A DNA stretch of 64,000 nt from Hoylesella loescheii DSM 19665 = JCM 12249 = ATCC 15930 (GCF_000378085.1 NZ_KB899217.1:96840-160839); one strand, 5' to 3'; shown: positions 43,915 through 54,144, counted from the stretch's first letter. Numbers and translations: made by a program. The notes: generated from the letters alone by a model not told the origin.

Positions 43915-44975
43915 TTCACATTAACGGTTATCACCACCTTGGCCTGCTTGGGGTCGTTGGTAATCATGAGCACGCGCGGTGCTGCCTTAACACTCTTAAG
44001 CTGCTTTTCGTCGGCCGTTATCTTAAGCTTGGCTATATCGCCAGGCAAGATGCGGGTTTTGTTAAGCGACAGTTTCAGACCCGCTGTGAACATTTGCAGC
44101 GAACTAATCTCTAAGATGCTATGCCCTGTGTTGGCAATGTCGATCTCCGCTTTCTTCACTTTTCGACCATAGATGTTACCGAGATCTACCTTCGTTGCAG
44201 AGAGTTTGATTTGCGGCGCATTGTGAAGGGCTTTCTGAGAGAGTTCGTTAAAGCCGGGAAGCAGTACTGCCGACACGCTGATTTCTTTATCGGCCGACAC
44301 CTTATCGCCAGGGAACATACCCAGATAGATGTTGGTTTGGGTTAGTCCGAAGTGGCGAAGCTCATGCGAATCGAGCGTAATGGAGGCCACACCGCTACGC
44401 CCCGACATGATGGTTGAGGGCGAAACCTCGGCTTGGAGGTAGGGAGGCAGGTGCATCAGAACAGGTTGCACGGGTTTGCCCGAATTGTTCATGATGTGTA
44501 TCTTCTGCACAGGGCGGTCGCCACGGTTCACGTCGTCGAACTCGATATTGTTCTTTTCTACCAGCACATCACCAAGGGTGAAGGGGTAAGCACCCGAAAA
44601 ATCTTTCACTTCATCAACCACTACGCCCTTCAAAGTGAGTATCAGCGGTTCTTTTGCAGTAGCCGTATAGAGGCCAATTTGCTTGTTGAAGTGACCCATC
44701 TGGGCCGCATCGTAGGTGGCTTTCACCTTAAACACCTGCCCTGCGGGTATCTCTTTCTTGGGATAATCTACCTCGGTGCATCCACAACTCTTGCGAACGG
44801 TGGTGATGCTCAGAGGTTTTCCACCTTTGTTTTTTACTTCGAAGACAGCGGTTACTGGTGTTCGATAGAGCACTTGTCCGCAATCGATGGCCTTGTGCAC
44901 AGCTTCCATACGCTGAGCAGAGGCCGAAAGGCAGCCCATGGAAAGGAAGAGGGCAGCCAAAATACTGTTGTTCAT
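43911..44975 (-). CDS. DUF1573 exported protein
   Basis: 354 residues with a signal peptide (LAALFLSMGCLSASAQ). Two to three immunoglobulin-like beta domains of the DUF1573/ASH type are visible: FEVKNKGGKPLSITTVRKSCGCTEV near residue 50 (the family's S-C-G-C-T), a second around IHIMNNSGKPVQPV and a third near AEIDIANTGHSILEI. Such proteins are periplasmic or surface binding proteins of unknown role. It sits 13 bases after the alpha-2-macroglobulin gene and overlaps ispH. Confidence 0.85.
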   Translation of the reverse strand: MNNSILAALFLSMGCLSASAQRMEAVHKAIDCGQVLYRTPVTAVFEVKNKGGKPLSITTVRKSCGCTEVDYPKKEIPAGQVFKVKATYDAAQMGHFNKQIGLYTATAKEPLILTLKGVVVDEVKDFSGAYPFTLGDVLVEKNNIEFDDVNRGDRPVQKIHIMNNSGKPVQPVLMHLPPYLQAEVSPSTIMSGRSGVASITLDSHELRHFGLTQTNIYLGMFPGDKVSADKEISVSAVLLPGFNELSQKALHNAPQIKLSATKVDLGNIYGRKVKKAEIDIANTGHSILEISSLQMFTAGLKLSLNKTRILPGDIAKLKITADEKQLKSVKAAPRVLMITNDPKQAKVVITVNVK

Positions 44976-44988
44976 TATTATCGTTATT

Positions 44989-47900
44989 TTATTTTATCGT
45001 TAAAGTTTGAGCCTTGGTGCGTGCCATATATGCCGGACTGTAAGCGCACTGCACGGTGCACGTGCCCGTTGTGAACGTTCCGAGGCGGTCTATATAGAAG
45101 GTACTCTCTACCACATGAGTACCCTTTCGCATCATATCAGCATAATAATAGGTGGCGTTATCTCGTGGCGAGCAGTAGAATCCGCCACGATAGCCAGTTA
45201 GTTGATTTACTGGTTCCATGCAAGCGGCACGCTTATCTACCACCTGAACGAAGTCGTAATCGCGGTCGGCAGTGATGGTTATGCGTACCTTTACCTTGCT
45301 TCCCACCTTCAATTCGCCATCGTAGAGCAGTTCGCGCTTAACACTTAGGCCCATAGAAGCATCGGCAATGTCGGTTGTGCGCTGCGTAAACTGGGCGTAA
45401 ACAGAACCCCACGACGTGCCGGGGGCAGTCTTCTCTACGGTGAAGGTATTGAGGTTGGCCCCCGTCATCGTGGTCTTTACGTAGCCCATACCAGCCGAGG
45501 CGTTGGGCGTTTCGAGGCGTTTGCCATCCACAGAGAGTTTCGCGGGTGAGTCGGCAGCGGCCTGCAACACTTGAATATTGCCGTTAAGGAAGGCGTAAAC
45601 GGCATTCACGCTGTTGATGGGCGTATCCCAAACCTGCGTGCGTTTCTGCTGTAACAGCCATCGTTTCATCTCGTCGAGGGTGGTCGTGTCGTTGGGTTCG
45701 AGCGCCTGAATGGCCTCAATGGCCGCCACTTGGGTGGGTATCTTGTAGTCGAACCAGCTGTAATAGGCCTTTCGGGTGTCGTAGTATCGGCCCATCTCTT
45801 CGGTAAACACGCTGTACTCGCGAATGCTTTGCAAATACTCTTTACCCATCTGTGCGTAGCCGTTCTTGGCCAAAATAACGGCTGCAACAGCCTTGCCGTA
45901 GATGGTGAACGCAGCTGGCTGCTTGGCCAAGTGGTTGATAAGGTAGGCACGATCTTCCTTAACGTCTTTGTAATACGTATTATCTACCAACGAACTGACA
46001 TAAAGATAGCGCACCGCCCATTCGCTAGGGCGCAGGTTCTTCTCACCTCGCTTCTCGCGTTTCTTCATTGCTTCGACTTCTTCTGTTACCCGTTTACCCA
46101 TGAAAGCAAATGCCCTTTCTAGGTTTCGGTTCATGTCGGTGCGCCCGCCCGTTAGCGTTTGCAGACGCGTTACCATCTCGGCAACAGTCAAAGTGACGTA
46201 ACTACTGCCTGGCATACCAGGGAACCAGCTCCACGATCCATCACCAAGCTGTAACTCACGCAACTTGTTTGTGGCTTGGTTAAGGCGATACGTGATGCCG
46301 TTTTCATCGAAGAAGCGCGTCAATTCTTGGCGTTGACGGGTTTCGTTCTTGCCGTCCCACACCCAAGGCGTTTCTTTCAGCACCAACGTTTTCAGTTCTT
46401 CGTTCTTCTCAAGTTCGCTTACCATCGAGCCTTCACCATTGTTTTCCTGTTTCCACAGTTCGATGGTGCTCTTTATTACGGGAGCTTGCTTGAGCAGATA
46501 ACGACCCAAACTGTTTACGTAGAACGAGGTGGCTAAGGATATGGCATCGTTTTCGTAGACGCGACTCATATACGGTAGGGTTTGCACCATCATCCAAGCC
46601 GGGTTGTTGGTGTATTCGACAGTGAGGCGATTATCGGCCCTATTCACGGCAAAAAGCTTGCGCAGGTCGATATTGAGTGTGCCTGGACGATGCTGCGTAA
46701 AGGCTTTCGAGTTGGTGACAAGCTCGGTATCGCCCAGCAGGGGCAGATAGTGTTGCTCACCATCGCTAAATCCCTTGCCCGTAACCGATATGCGACATAC
46801 CCAAACTTTTACGCCAGCGGTATAAAACTTGGTGCCCTCTTGCAGATTGAGCAAGAAGCTAACGTTGGTGGTTTGGCCAGCATTCGCCGTGCAAGTCTTT
46901 GTCTCGGTATAGAATGTTTTGCCCGTTTCGGGGTCTACGATCTCAATCAGAGCCGTTCCTGTCAACGCCTTTTCGGAGGTGTTGATTACGCGAGCGGTTA
47001 TCCAGCCCTTATCGCCCAGTCGCATAAAGCGTGGCATATTGGGTTGTACCATCATCTTCTTGGTGGCCACAGCCTCATTTTCCACGATCACGTTGTTCAT
47101 TTCCTTGTCGGTGGCCAAGCCCATAAAGCGCCATGTGGTGACACTTTCGGGCAGCGTGAACTTGATGGCCACGTCGCCATTGGCATCGGAAGTGAGAGCA
47201 GGATAGAAGAAAGCGGTCTCGTTCAAATTCTCTCGAATGGTGGGTTTATCGGTTGAGCTAGACTCAGTTTTACCTCCTGAAGCCTCCTCAGCATCTTTTA
47301 CCTTCATCACTTCATTGGCTGATTCGGCTACAATAGATTCTTTTGCAGCAATCGAAGCTAAACCTCTTACATTAGCAACACTGCCCGTATAGCTGCTCTT
47401 TTTGTAACCAGACACAACAACTTCTTCCAGTCTATCCGCGCCTTTGAGCCCAAACATCGTGGTGGAATAATATGTCCAATCGAGGCACGAAGTGTCAAAC
47501 TGATAAAATCTTAAGGCGTTTACGGGTAGCGAACGCAAAGGGCTGCGCGACGCAACTTCGTAAGAGCGCAAGCTCCATGCCCACTGCCAACGTACGCCAG
47601 GCACACCAAAGGAATAACCAAGATTAAATCCCCATCTATGACCAACGATTTGATCGAGTGACTTATCATAGAGCGTAGCCATCAATTGGGCATTGGCAGG
47701 CTTGCCGTCGGGATGTTTCAGCGTCAAGGTCCATTCTTCTTTCTGGCCAGGAGTTAGCTTATTCCTGAACGTCTTCCACTCGGCCAGCAATCGTTTGTCA
47801 GGTGTAGCCCTTCTGATCGTTAGGGTTTGGTCGTAGCAATGATCGTCTTTCACCCAAGCATAGCTAATGGTTATGCCGTCTCCATACTCGGGTTTGTAAG

Positions 47901-50571
47901 TATAGGGGATGGTGATGAGCGAATCGCTGATCACGGTTGTGCCTTTTTCGAGCACCTTATCACCCGAATATATCGCGTAAAGCACGTAGGTATCCTTCAA
48001 CGAAGTGCCCACTTGCACATACACGGGACTGCCATCGAGATTGAATTTCGACGACGTTTGGTAAGCCCATATCTTCGAGTCAACCACGGGTCGACGATCG
48101 TTCATACTGAAAAGCACGAGCTCTTGGTCAACAGTATCGGTCTCACAGATAGCCACTAGTCGGTGCTTACCTGATGACAAGGCCGCAGCATTGAAAGCGA
48201 TGGGCGTATTGGCCTTAACTGTTTGGGCGCTCGACTCATTATCTATATAGTAGCGAACATTGCCTGGGATTTCTGCTCCAGATGCATTTCTGAAATTGAA
48301 AAGCATGCTCTTGAGGCTGTCTTTCTCGCTTCTTTCGGGCAAATCACAACTCAGTGCCGTGAGTTTGCTACCTAATGGCAACGACATAGAACCCAATCGG
48401 GTTTCTCCGCCTTGGTCTACAACGGTGGCCGTAACCTCGAAGTTGTAGAAGCCGGGACGTTTCTTACCTGCAGGAAGGGTCATGGGGATGCTCACACGGA
48501 AAGCTCCGTCGGTATCGGTCACCGTGCTTTCACGGGCTATTTCGTCAGGAGAATCGTCGTCGTCCCTACTCCACCACCACCAAAAAGCAGGGTTGCGCTT
48601 GACCGTATAGGTAACTTTTGCCCCCTGAACAGGTACACCTGCAAAACTCTTGGCATGTCCCGTAACCACCACGGTGTCACCTGGAGCATACTTCTCCTTC
48701 ACCTCGGGGAAGGAAACTTCAAAGGTCGGGCGCTTGTATTCCTCAACTCTGAACGACACATCGCCACTTGCTCTGGCCGATGTACGAATCTTATACGTAC
48801 CCGTAAGTCTGTTAGTGGGTAACGTAAATTGTGTGGAGAACTTGCCAAAGGCATCTGTAACAACCTCTTTTTCTGCTACAACTTCCCAATTTGCATCGTG
48901 AAGTTTGAGCTTTAGGCTTTGTCCTGACGCAGCCTTACGCTCCAAGTCAGGTCCGCGAAGTACCCAAATGCCCGCCACCTCCACGGTTTGGCCAGGTCGA
49001 TAGATGCTTCGGTCGGTGAATAGGTGTAACCTGGGGCTTGTCTTGTCTGTCGGGTAATAGTTATAATAGGTATCATAAGCGGCTTCGTTGAAGTAAACAT
49101 CGTCTTTGGTGAATACGTAAATGCTGCGTGGCGTATTATCATCAAAGTAGTGTTCAAGCTCTCCATTGGCTCCGCAAGTATACACTTCTGTCTTTTCCTT
49201 CTCTTCATCATCATCGTAAAACCTTAACCGCACCTTCGCATTTGGCACGGGGTGACCCGTCGTGGCATTCAAAACAGCGATACGAACATGGTCATCTGGC
49301 AACTCTTGTAACACAGGTACGAGGTTGGTTACATTTAAAAGCACTCGCCGTGTGCGTACATTTTTATTGTCGGGGATAATCTCCAGCATGTACATACCGA
49401 TGGGCAAGCCCTCCAATTCCAATGAATCGTTGGAGAAAGCGTAGTTTGGCACGCCAACAAACTTGCGCTCACGGGTAGCACTTGGCACTGCTTTCATTTT
49501 GCTTCGCAGGCTAGCCAGCACGCGAGGCTCTTCCACATCCCCTTCAAAATCACCATTCACGTTCAGTCGCCACACTTTCATGGTTATCGTCTTGATGTTG
49601 CGTACACTCGAAAGGTACACCTGTTGGGGTTTTTGCGGCAATATCATGTGGCGCACGCGCATGTTGAAAGTAGGGTTTACGCGTTCATTATAGGTATTGC
49701 GCAAGGTGTTCATGTTCTGCCATGATCCCCATTTCGATAAGGCGTAATTGATATACTCCAGTTCTTTCTCGGTGCTTACGTCGGACGCCGAACGCATCAT
49801 ATTAGCGCGCACGATGGCTAACTCGCCCGCTTCGGGTAAGTCGGCATATACGTTAATGAAAGAATCGAGCTTGTGAACGACACGCGACTTGTAGAACAAG
49901 AATCCTTTCTCATCATCGTCGTCTTCGTCTTCACCGTCAAAACTGAAACGAAAACCCCTGTTAAACATCATGCTAGCAACGATGCAAGCTGCTCGCCTGT
50001 TGCCAGCCTTTGAGTAGAAGTCGTATATTAAGCGGTAGTTTCCTGCGGCCATAGCCAGCACATGCAGTAGGTCGTTGTTGAAAATGCGGGCGTCAACGCC
50101 TGGTTTCAGCATCGGTTCGTAACCCTTGGCCTGCGTTTTGGCCAAGAGTTCGGGATTTTGCAACGACAAGTCGAAAAACGCTTGTGCCGTTTTGCCGTCC
50201 CTATCTCTCAAATTGTAATCGCTGAGATATAGCTGCGCCAAAGCCGATTGATATACGGCAGCCAACACAGGTTCCGTATTTCGCACCGCCAACTCTTCCG
50301 CTTCTATCCGTTTCACCTCACTCAAAAGCGAGTCGGGAGAGATAGATGACTGCAAAGCACCCTTGCAAACAGAGGCTTTAAGCAACGATCCGTATTGTTT
50401 ATCGGCCTTTGCACGCTTCTCTATCTGCTGTAAAACGCCCAAAGCTGTCTTAGGCAAATCTTTCGCCATTGCCACATCAAACTGCTTCCAAAGTGCGTCG
50501 TAGCTGTCAGCCAAAGCCGATTGACAGACCATTAGTAATAAGGCTAATGCCCAAAAAGCAACTTTTCTCAT
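44989..50571 (-). CDS. Alpha-2-macroglobulin-like protein with internal SusC-like motif, thioester absent
   Basis: 1,860 residues from MRKVAFWALALLLMVCQSALA (signal peptide). The ORF runs 85 codons further upstream, but that part is non-coding in character and contains the divergent promoter region. A helical N-terminus (about 30-330) precedes macroglobulin beta domains: FTDRSIYRPGQTVEVAG (MG2), YKPGDT-like repeats and ALTSDANGDVAIKFTLPESV. Around residue 1047 is EEVVVSGYKKSSYTGSVANV, the plug motif usually seen in SusC/TonB receptors. Where bacterial A2Ms carry C-x-E-Q the sequence reads YMSRVYENDAISLA, so no thioester. The C-terminal helical barrel (LGDGSWSWFPGMPG) is present. Periplasmic or surface protease-trapping is the family role; action here is unproven. 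Confidence 0.87.
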   Translation of the reverse strand: MRKVAFWALALLLMVCQSALADSYDALWKQFDVAMAKDLPKTALGVLQQIEKRAKADKQYGSLLKASVCKGALQSSISPDSLLSEVKRIEAEELAVRNTEPVLAAVYQSALAQLYLSDYNLRDRDGKTAQAFFDLSLQNPELLAKTQAKGYEPMLKPGVDARIFNNDLLHVLAMAAGNYRLIYDFYSKAGNRRAACIVASMMFNRGFRFSFDGEDEDDDDEKGFLFYKSRVVHKLDSFINVYADLPEAGELAIVRANMMRSASDVSTEKELEYINYALSKWGSWQNMNTLRNTYNERVNPTFNMRVRHMILPQKPQQVYLSSVRNIKTITMKVWRLNVNGDFEGDVEEPRVLASLRSKMKAVPSATRERKFVGVPNYAFSNDSLELEGLPIGMYMLEIIPDNKNVRTRRVLLNVTNLVPVLQELPDDHVRIAVLNATTGHPVPNAKVRLRFYDDDEEKEKTEVYTCGANGELEHYFDDNTPRSIYVFTKDDVYFNEAAYDTYYNYYPTDKTSPRLHLFTDRSIYRPGQTVEVAGIWVLRGPDLERKAASGQSLKLKLHDANWEVVAEKEVVTDAFGKFSTQFTLPTNRLTGTYKIRTSARASGDVSFRVEEYKRPTFEVSFPEVKEKYAPGDTVVVTGHAKSFAGVPVQGAKVTYTVKRNPAFWWWWSRDDDDSPDEIARESTVTDTDGAFRVSIPMTLPAGKKRPGFYNFEVTATVVDQGGETRLGSMSLPLGSKLTALSCDLPERSEKDSLKSMLFNFRNASGAEIPGNVRYYIDNESSAQTVKANTPIAFNAAALSSGKHRLVAICETDTVDQELVLFSMNDRRPVVDSKIWAYQTSSKFNLDGSPVYVQVGTSLKDTYVLYAIYSGDKVLEKGTTVISDSLITIPYTYKPEYGDGITISYAWVKDDHCYDQTLTIRRATPDKRLLAEWKTFRNKLTPGQKEEWTLTLKHPDGKPANAQLMATLYDKSLDQIVGHRWGFNLGYSFGVPGVRWQWAWSLRSYEVASRSPLRSLPVNALRFYQFDTSCLDWTYYSTTMFGLKGADRLEEVVVSGYKKSSYTGSVANVRGLASIAAKESIVAESANEVMKVKDAEEASGGKTESSSTDKPTIRENLNETAFFYPALTSDANGDVAIKFTLPESVTTWRFMGLATDKEMNNVIVENEAVATKKMMVQPNMPRFMRLGDKGWITARVINTSEKALTGTALIEIVDPETGKTFYTETKTCTANAGQTTNVSFLLNLQEGTKFYTAGVKVWVCRISVTGKGFSDGEQHYLPLLGDTELVTNSKAFTQHRPGTLNIDLRKLFAVNRADNRLTVEYTNNPAWMMVQTLPYMSRVYENDAISLATSFYVNSLGRYLLKQAPVIKSTIELWKQENNGEGSMVSELEKNEELKTLVLKETPWVWDGKNETRQRQELTRFFDENGITYRLNQATNKLRELQLGDGSWSWFPGMPGSSYVTLTVAEMVTRLQTLTGGRTDMNRNLERAFAFMGKRVTEEVEAMKKREKRGEKNLRPSEWAVRYLYVSSLVDNTYYKDVKEDRAYLINHLAKQPAAFTIYGKAVAAVILAKNGYAQMGKEYLQSIREYSVFTEEMGRYYDTRKAYYSWFDYKIPTQVAAIEAIQALEPNDTTTLDEMKRWLLQQKRTQVWDTPINSVNAVYAFLNGNIQVLQAAADSPAKLSVDGKRLETPNASAGMGYVKTTMTGANLNTFTVEKTAPGTSWGSVYAQFTQRTTDIADASMGLSVKRELLYDGELKVGSKVKVRITITADRDYDFVQVVDKRAACMEPVNQLTGYRGGFYCSPRDNATYYYADMMRKGTHVVESTFYIDRLGTFTTGTCTVQCAYSPAYMARTKAQTLTIK

Positions 50572-50827
50572 ACGTCTTTCTATTGTTTTGGAGTCCGCTT
50601 TTATAGAAGTTAGGGCCCAAAGATACACAACTTTTACGTTGGTAAATGCACCCAACCACGCCCAATCCGAGCTTGCGCAATTAATGCAAAAGTAAAAAAT
50701 AATCGCCAAAAAGCAAAACTTTACTTCCCCGAAATTGAGCCTTAAACGAATAATATGGAGGTTACGACATGTTTTCGTAATTAAATAACTAACTTTGTGC
50801 GAAAGAAAAAGATAATCAATAAGCAAT
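50572..50827. promoter_or_regulatory. Divergent promoter region A2M operon / M48 protease
   Basis: 256 bases between divergent genes. The plus-strand -7 box TAACTTTG is at 50790-50797, 31 bases before the M48 ATG at 50828. No confident minus-strand box was found. The long A2M ORF upstream extension lies here and is not used. Confidence 0.5.
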
Positions 50828-51766
50828 ATGAAGCGATTTAATTATGTTCTTATTAGTGCGCTCGCCGCCATTATGCTGGCCTGCGGAACATCGAGTCAAG
50901 TGCCCATTACAGGGCGTAAACACTCGCTACTTGTATCCGACGCACAAATACTTAGCCTCAGCAAGCAAGAATATGCCAAGTTTCTGAGCAGTGCCCGACT
51001 ATCGTCTAACGCTGCCAACACGGCTATGGTGAAACGCGTGGGCCAACGTTTGGCACGCGCCGTAGAAACCTATTTGGTGAACAACGGCTACCAAGACGAG
51101 ATAAGGAACTTTGAATGGGAGTTTAACCTGGTGGCCGACAAGCAGGTAAATGCTTTCTGCATGCCGGGCGGAAAGATTGTGGTTTACGAAGGATTGTTAC
51201 CCGTAGCGCAAAACGAAGCTTCGTTGGCCATTGTGTTAGGGCATGAAATCGCCCACGCCGTAGCCAAACATTCGGCCGAACAGATGTCGAAAAAGATACG
51301 TCAAGCATACGGAACTCAGATTGGCGGAAGCATTCTTGGCGCCATCGGAGGCCAAACCATGGGCGGACTGGCGCAAGTGGCAGCTGGCCAATATTTCACT
51401 TTTAAGAACCTGAAATACTCGCGCGACAACGAGTCGGAGGCCGATCACATGGGCCTTATCTTCGCTGCCATGGCTGGTTACGACCCCTCGGTGGCTGTTA
51501 GTTTCTGGCAACGCATGGCTCAAAAGTCGGGTGGAGGCAATGGTTCCGACCTGTTTAGCGATCACCCTTCAGATGCTAAGCGCATCGCCGCCATACAAAA
51601 GCTGTTGCCCGAGGCCATGGCTTACTACAAGGCTGCTGGCAACACGCGCACCAACACACAAGCAACGCCTAGCTCAAAACCCGCCAACACTCAACCCGCC
51701 ACCCAAAATAAGAGTGCGAAAAGCGTGTCGGCATCAAGTCTATATCGCAAAACGAAGAGCAAATAA
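50828..51766 (+). CDS. M48-family metalloprotease lipoprotein (LoiP/BepA-like)
   Basis: 312 residues. The lipobox IMLAC gives an acylated Cys at about residue 19. The M48 zinc site HEIAHAVAKH lies near residue 138, with the third ligand in NESEADHMG near 200. PITGRKHSLLVSD and ADKQVNAFCMPGGKIVVYEGL are typical. Such proteases check outer-membrane protein assembly from the periplasm. A Thr/Asn/Gln-rich tail follows the catalytic domain. It is 30 bases before pyrK, but the relation to it is probably only positional. Confidence 0.9.
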   Translation: MKRFNYVLISALAAIMLACGTSSQVPITGRKHSLLVSDAQILSLSKQEYAKFLSSARLSSNAANTAMVKRVGQRLARAVETYLVNNGYQDEIRNFEWEFNLVADKQVNAFCMPGGKIVVYEGLLPVAQNEASLAIVLGHEIAHAVAKHSAEQMSKKIRQAYGTQIGGSILGAIGGQTMGGLAQVAAGQYFTFKNLKYSRDNESEADHMGLIFAAMAGYDPSVAVSFWQRMAQKSGGGNGSDLFSDHPSDAKRIAAIQKLLPEAMAYYKAAGNTRTNTQATPSSKPANTQPATQNKSAKSVSASSLYRKTKSK

Positions 51767-51796
51767 CGTAAACTCTAAAACATACCGAACGAAGAA

Positions 51797-52567
51797 ATGA
51801 AGAAGTTTTGCCTCGACCTCACCGTCGTTGCCGTTGAGCGGATGAACGACCGCTACGTACTCATCAGGCTCACACACGCCGAAACTTTACCACCAATGAA
51901 GCCAGGACAGTTTGTCGAAGTGCGTGTAGACCACTCGCCACAAACCTTTCTGCGCCGTCCCATCTCCATCAACTACGTAAACACAGAGCGCAACGAGATG
52001 GGCCTCTTAGTGGCAACTGTGGGTCACGGCACACACCAAATGGCGACGTTGAAGGCTGGCGAAACACTTAATTGCGTGTTTCCGTTAGGCAATCCTTTCA
52101 CCCTTCCCACATCACCCAACAAGCGTTTCTTGCTCGTTGGCGGTGGTGTTGGCGTGGCGCCGATGCTCTTTTTGGGGCAGAAAATCAAGGAAATGGGTGC
52201 GCAACCCACATTCTTGCTGGGCGCACGCACAGCAGCCGACTTGCTGGAGATGGACCTTTTCGAACGCGCAGGTCGTGTTTTGGTAACCACCGAAGATGGT
52301 TCGGCAGGCGAAAAAGGTTTCGTTACCAACCATTCGGTGTTACAAAACGAGACGTTCGACATGATTTCCACCTGTGGACCCAAACCCATGATGATGGCCG
52401 TGGCACGTTATGCCCGCGAAAAGGGCATCGCATGCGAGGTGTCGCTCGAAAACCTGATGGCCTGCGGTATAGGCGCATGCCTCTGTTGCGTGGAAAAAAC
52501 GGTAGAGGGAAACCTCTGCGCATGTACAGAAGGACCAGTGTTTAACATTCAAAAACTGCTTTGGTAA
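51797..52567 (+). CDS. pyrK: Dihydroorotate dehydrogenase B, electron transfer subunit
   Basis: 256 residues. It carries FAD and a [2Fe-2S] cluster and passes electrons to NAD for PyrD class 1[10 protein letters not shown] and RRPISIN bind [16 protein letters not shown] binds NAD, and the cluster ligands are in [15 protein letters not shown] plus NLCACTEGP. The end overlaps the start of pyrD (TAATG). Confidence 0.95.
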   Translation: MKKFCLDLTVVAVERMNDRYVLIRLTHAETLPPMKPGQFVEVRVDHSPQTFLRRPISINYVNTERNEMGLLVATVGHGTHQMATLKAGETLNCVFPLGNPFTLPTSPNKRFLLVGGGVGVAPMLFLGQKIKEMGAQPTFLLGARTAADLLEMDLFERAGRVLVTTEDGSAGEKGFVTNHSVLQNETFDMISTCGPKPMMMAVARYAREKGIACEVSLENLMACGIGACLCCVEKTVEGNLCACTEGPVFNIQKLLW

Positions 52568-53475
52568 TGGCCATTCTCACTACAAATATCGGCAAGTTGT
52601 CGATGAAAAACCCTGTGATGACAGCTTCGGGCACCTTCGGTTATGGCTTGGAGTTCGAAGATTTTATGCCGCTAGATGGCATTGGTGGTATCATCGTGAA
52701 GGGAACAACCCTTCATCCGCGACAAGGAAACGACTATCCGCGTATGGCCGAAACGCCACAGGGCATGCTCAACTGTGTGGGATTGCAGAACAAAGGCGTT
52801 GATTATTTCGCCGAACACATCTATCCCAAAATCAAGGACATAGACACCCGCATGATTGTGAACGTGAGTGGCAACACGCCCGAAGATTATGCGGAGTGCG
52901 CTGCACGTGTAGACGCACTTGAAAACATACCTGCCATCGAGCTGAACATTTCGTGTCCCAACGTGAAAGAGGGTGGCATGGCCTTCGGAACAACCTGTGC
53001 AGGAGCGGCTAGCGTGGTGCGGGCAGTGCGCGAACGCTATCGAAAGACGCTCATTGTGAAGCTTTCGCCCAACGTAACCGATATTGCGGAGATTGCCCGA
53101 GCTGTAGAAGCGGAGGGTGCCGACAGTGTGTCGCTCATCAATACGCTCATGGGTATGGCTATCGACGTTGAACGTCGGCAGTCGGTTTTAAGCATCAACA
53201 CGGGTGGTTTAAGCGGTCCGGCCGTTAAGCCTGTGGCCTTGCGCATGGTGTGGCAAGTGGCAAAGGCGGTGAAAATACCTATCATCGGACTGGGCGGCAT
53301 CTGCAATGCCACCGACGCCATCGAGTTTATGATGGCTGGCGCATCGGCTATACAAATTGGTACAGCCAACTTTCTCGACCCAACAGTCACCATTAAGGTG
53401 CGCGATGGCATAAACGAATGGCTCGATAATCATGGCGTGAAAGACGTTAAGGAGATTATTGGGGTGGTGAAGTAG
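52567..53475 (+). CDS. pyrD: Dihydroorotate dehydrogenase B, catalytic subunit (class 1B)
   Basis: 302 residues from ATG 52567, which overlaps the pyrK stop by one base; a TTG two codons upstream is not needed. It oxidises dihydroorotate to orotate. [39 protein letters not shown] (class 1B catalytic Cys region), [19 protein letters not shown] and [27 protein letters not shown] are signatures. With pyrC (10.2 kb) it accounts for two successive steps of pyrimidine synthesis. Confidence 0.95.
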   Translation: MAILTTNIGKLSMKNPVMTASGTFGYGLEFEDFMPLDGIGGIIVKGTTLHPRQGNDYPRMAETPQGMLNCVGLQNKGVDYFAEHIYPKIKDIDTRMIVNVSGNTPEDYAECAARVDALENIPAIELNISCPNVKEGGMAFGTTCAGAASVVRAVRERYRKTLIVKLSPNVTDIAEIARAVEAEGADSVSLINTLMGMAIDVERRQSVLSINTGGLSGPAVKPVALRMVWQVAKAVKIPIIGLGGICNATDAIEFMMAGASAIQIGTANFLDPTVTIKVRDGINEWLDNHGVKDVKEIIGVVK

Positions 53476-53722
53476 AAAGCGAAAGGCGAGTCTGAACAAC
53501 TCGCATCAAGAAGGTTTAGCACGTAAAGCCTACACTAGCCTTTATCTATCGCACCCAGATTTACTCGCGCGCGCCCTTCATACAACAAACCATAATCGTG
53601 CTTTTCAACTAAATTCCTCACAGAGACATTAGTGGTCGAAAAGCGAAGAATAAGCGTCCATAATACGCTTTTTCATCGCTTGTAGCACGTCTTTTCATCG
53701 CCCGCCAAGTTCCAACTATGTT
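53476..53722. other. Gene-free stretch after pyrD
   Basis: First part of a 930-base interval without a gene. A small hairpin GCGAGT / ACTCGC (53486-53504) without T run lies just after pyrD. Nothing else is supported. Confidence 0.45.
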
Positions 53723-53816
53723 GTACGGCGATTCCATATCATCTGGAACAGGGTTCCATATCAACTGGAACAAGGTTCCATGTTATCTGGAACAAGATTC
53801 CACATCATCTGGAACA
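53723..53816. repeat. 22-bp tandem palindromic repeat, GGAACA family, copy C
   Basis: Three clean units at 53745, 53767 and 53789 (GGAACAGGGTTCCATATCAA and similar), one degenerate unit before (53723) and a half unit after. Exact 22-base spacing. Confidence 0.9.
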
Positions 53817-53931
53817 AAGCCTCTTGCCTTTAACAGCAACACAAGATCATAACTCGTTGAATATCAGAGATGAGTTTTCGCATACCAATTAGTATTCATT
53901 CTGATTTGAAAAGCAAGCATCCAATAAATGA

Positions 53932-54003
53932 TTTAAGGCGTGTTCTAGAAGTCACCTCAGACAAATTAAGTCCGCTTCAAGGTTTTCTAGAACACGCCTT
54001 AAA
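53932..54003. repeat. 19-bp perfect inverted repeat enclosing 34 bases
   Basis: TTTAAGGCGTGTTCTAGAA at 53932-53950 and its exact reverse complement at 53985-54003. The 34-base interior has no obvious pairing. The whole 72-base element would fold to a long hairpin; it lacks a terminal T run. A 69-residue open frame over it is not coding-like. Confidence 0.8.
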
Positions 54004-54113
54004 AGCTAAATGCCATTCGCGTGCATGCGTTCGCATTCAGCTTTTACGCAAGTTCGGGATAAAAGACGATGCTTTTTGAGCAAGATTAGATAAAAAACGA
54101 ATGACAATATCAT

Positions 54114-54144
54114 CAACTACTGCGTAGCGGTAGTTGGCATAACG
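54114..54144. repeat. Dispersed short palindrome (CAACTAC...GTAGTTG), best copy
   Basis: CAACTACTGCGTAGCGGTAG followed by TTGGCATAACG. The outer CAACTAC / GTAGTTG arms pair around GCGTAGC. Related copies are at 907-930, 25754-25777, 25907-25926 and 26251-26278. Confidence 0.6.

Noticed and set aside
46582..47256. 224-residue plus-strand ORF inside the A2M gene
   Set aside because: Antisense shadow; the minus-strand frame is continuous over 1,860 residues with family motifs.
50572..50826. N-terminal 85-residue extension of the A2M protein
   Set aside because: The extension has no signal sequence at its start, overlaps the divergent promoter region, and a proper signal peptide begins at 50571.
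53870..54079. 69-residue ORF over the 19-bp inverted repeat
   Set aside because: Its sequence is dictated by the inverted repeat; no start signal or family match.
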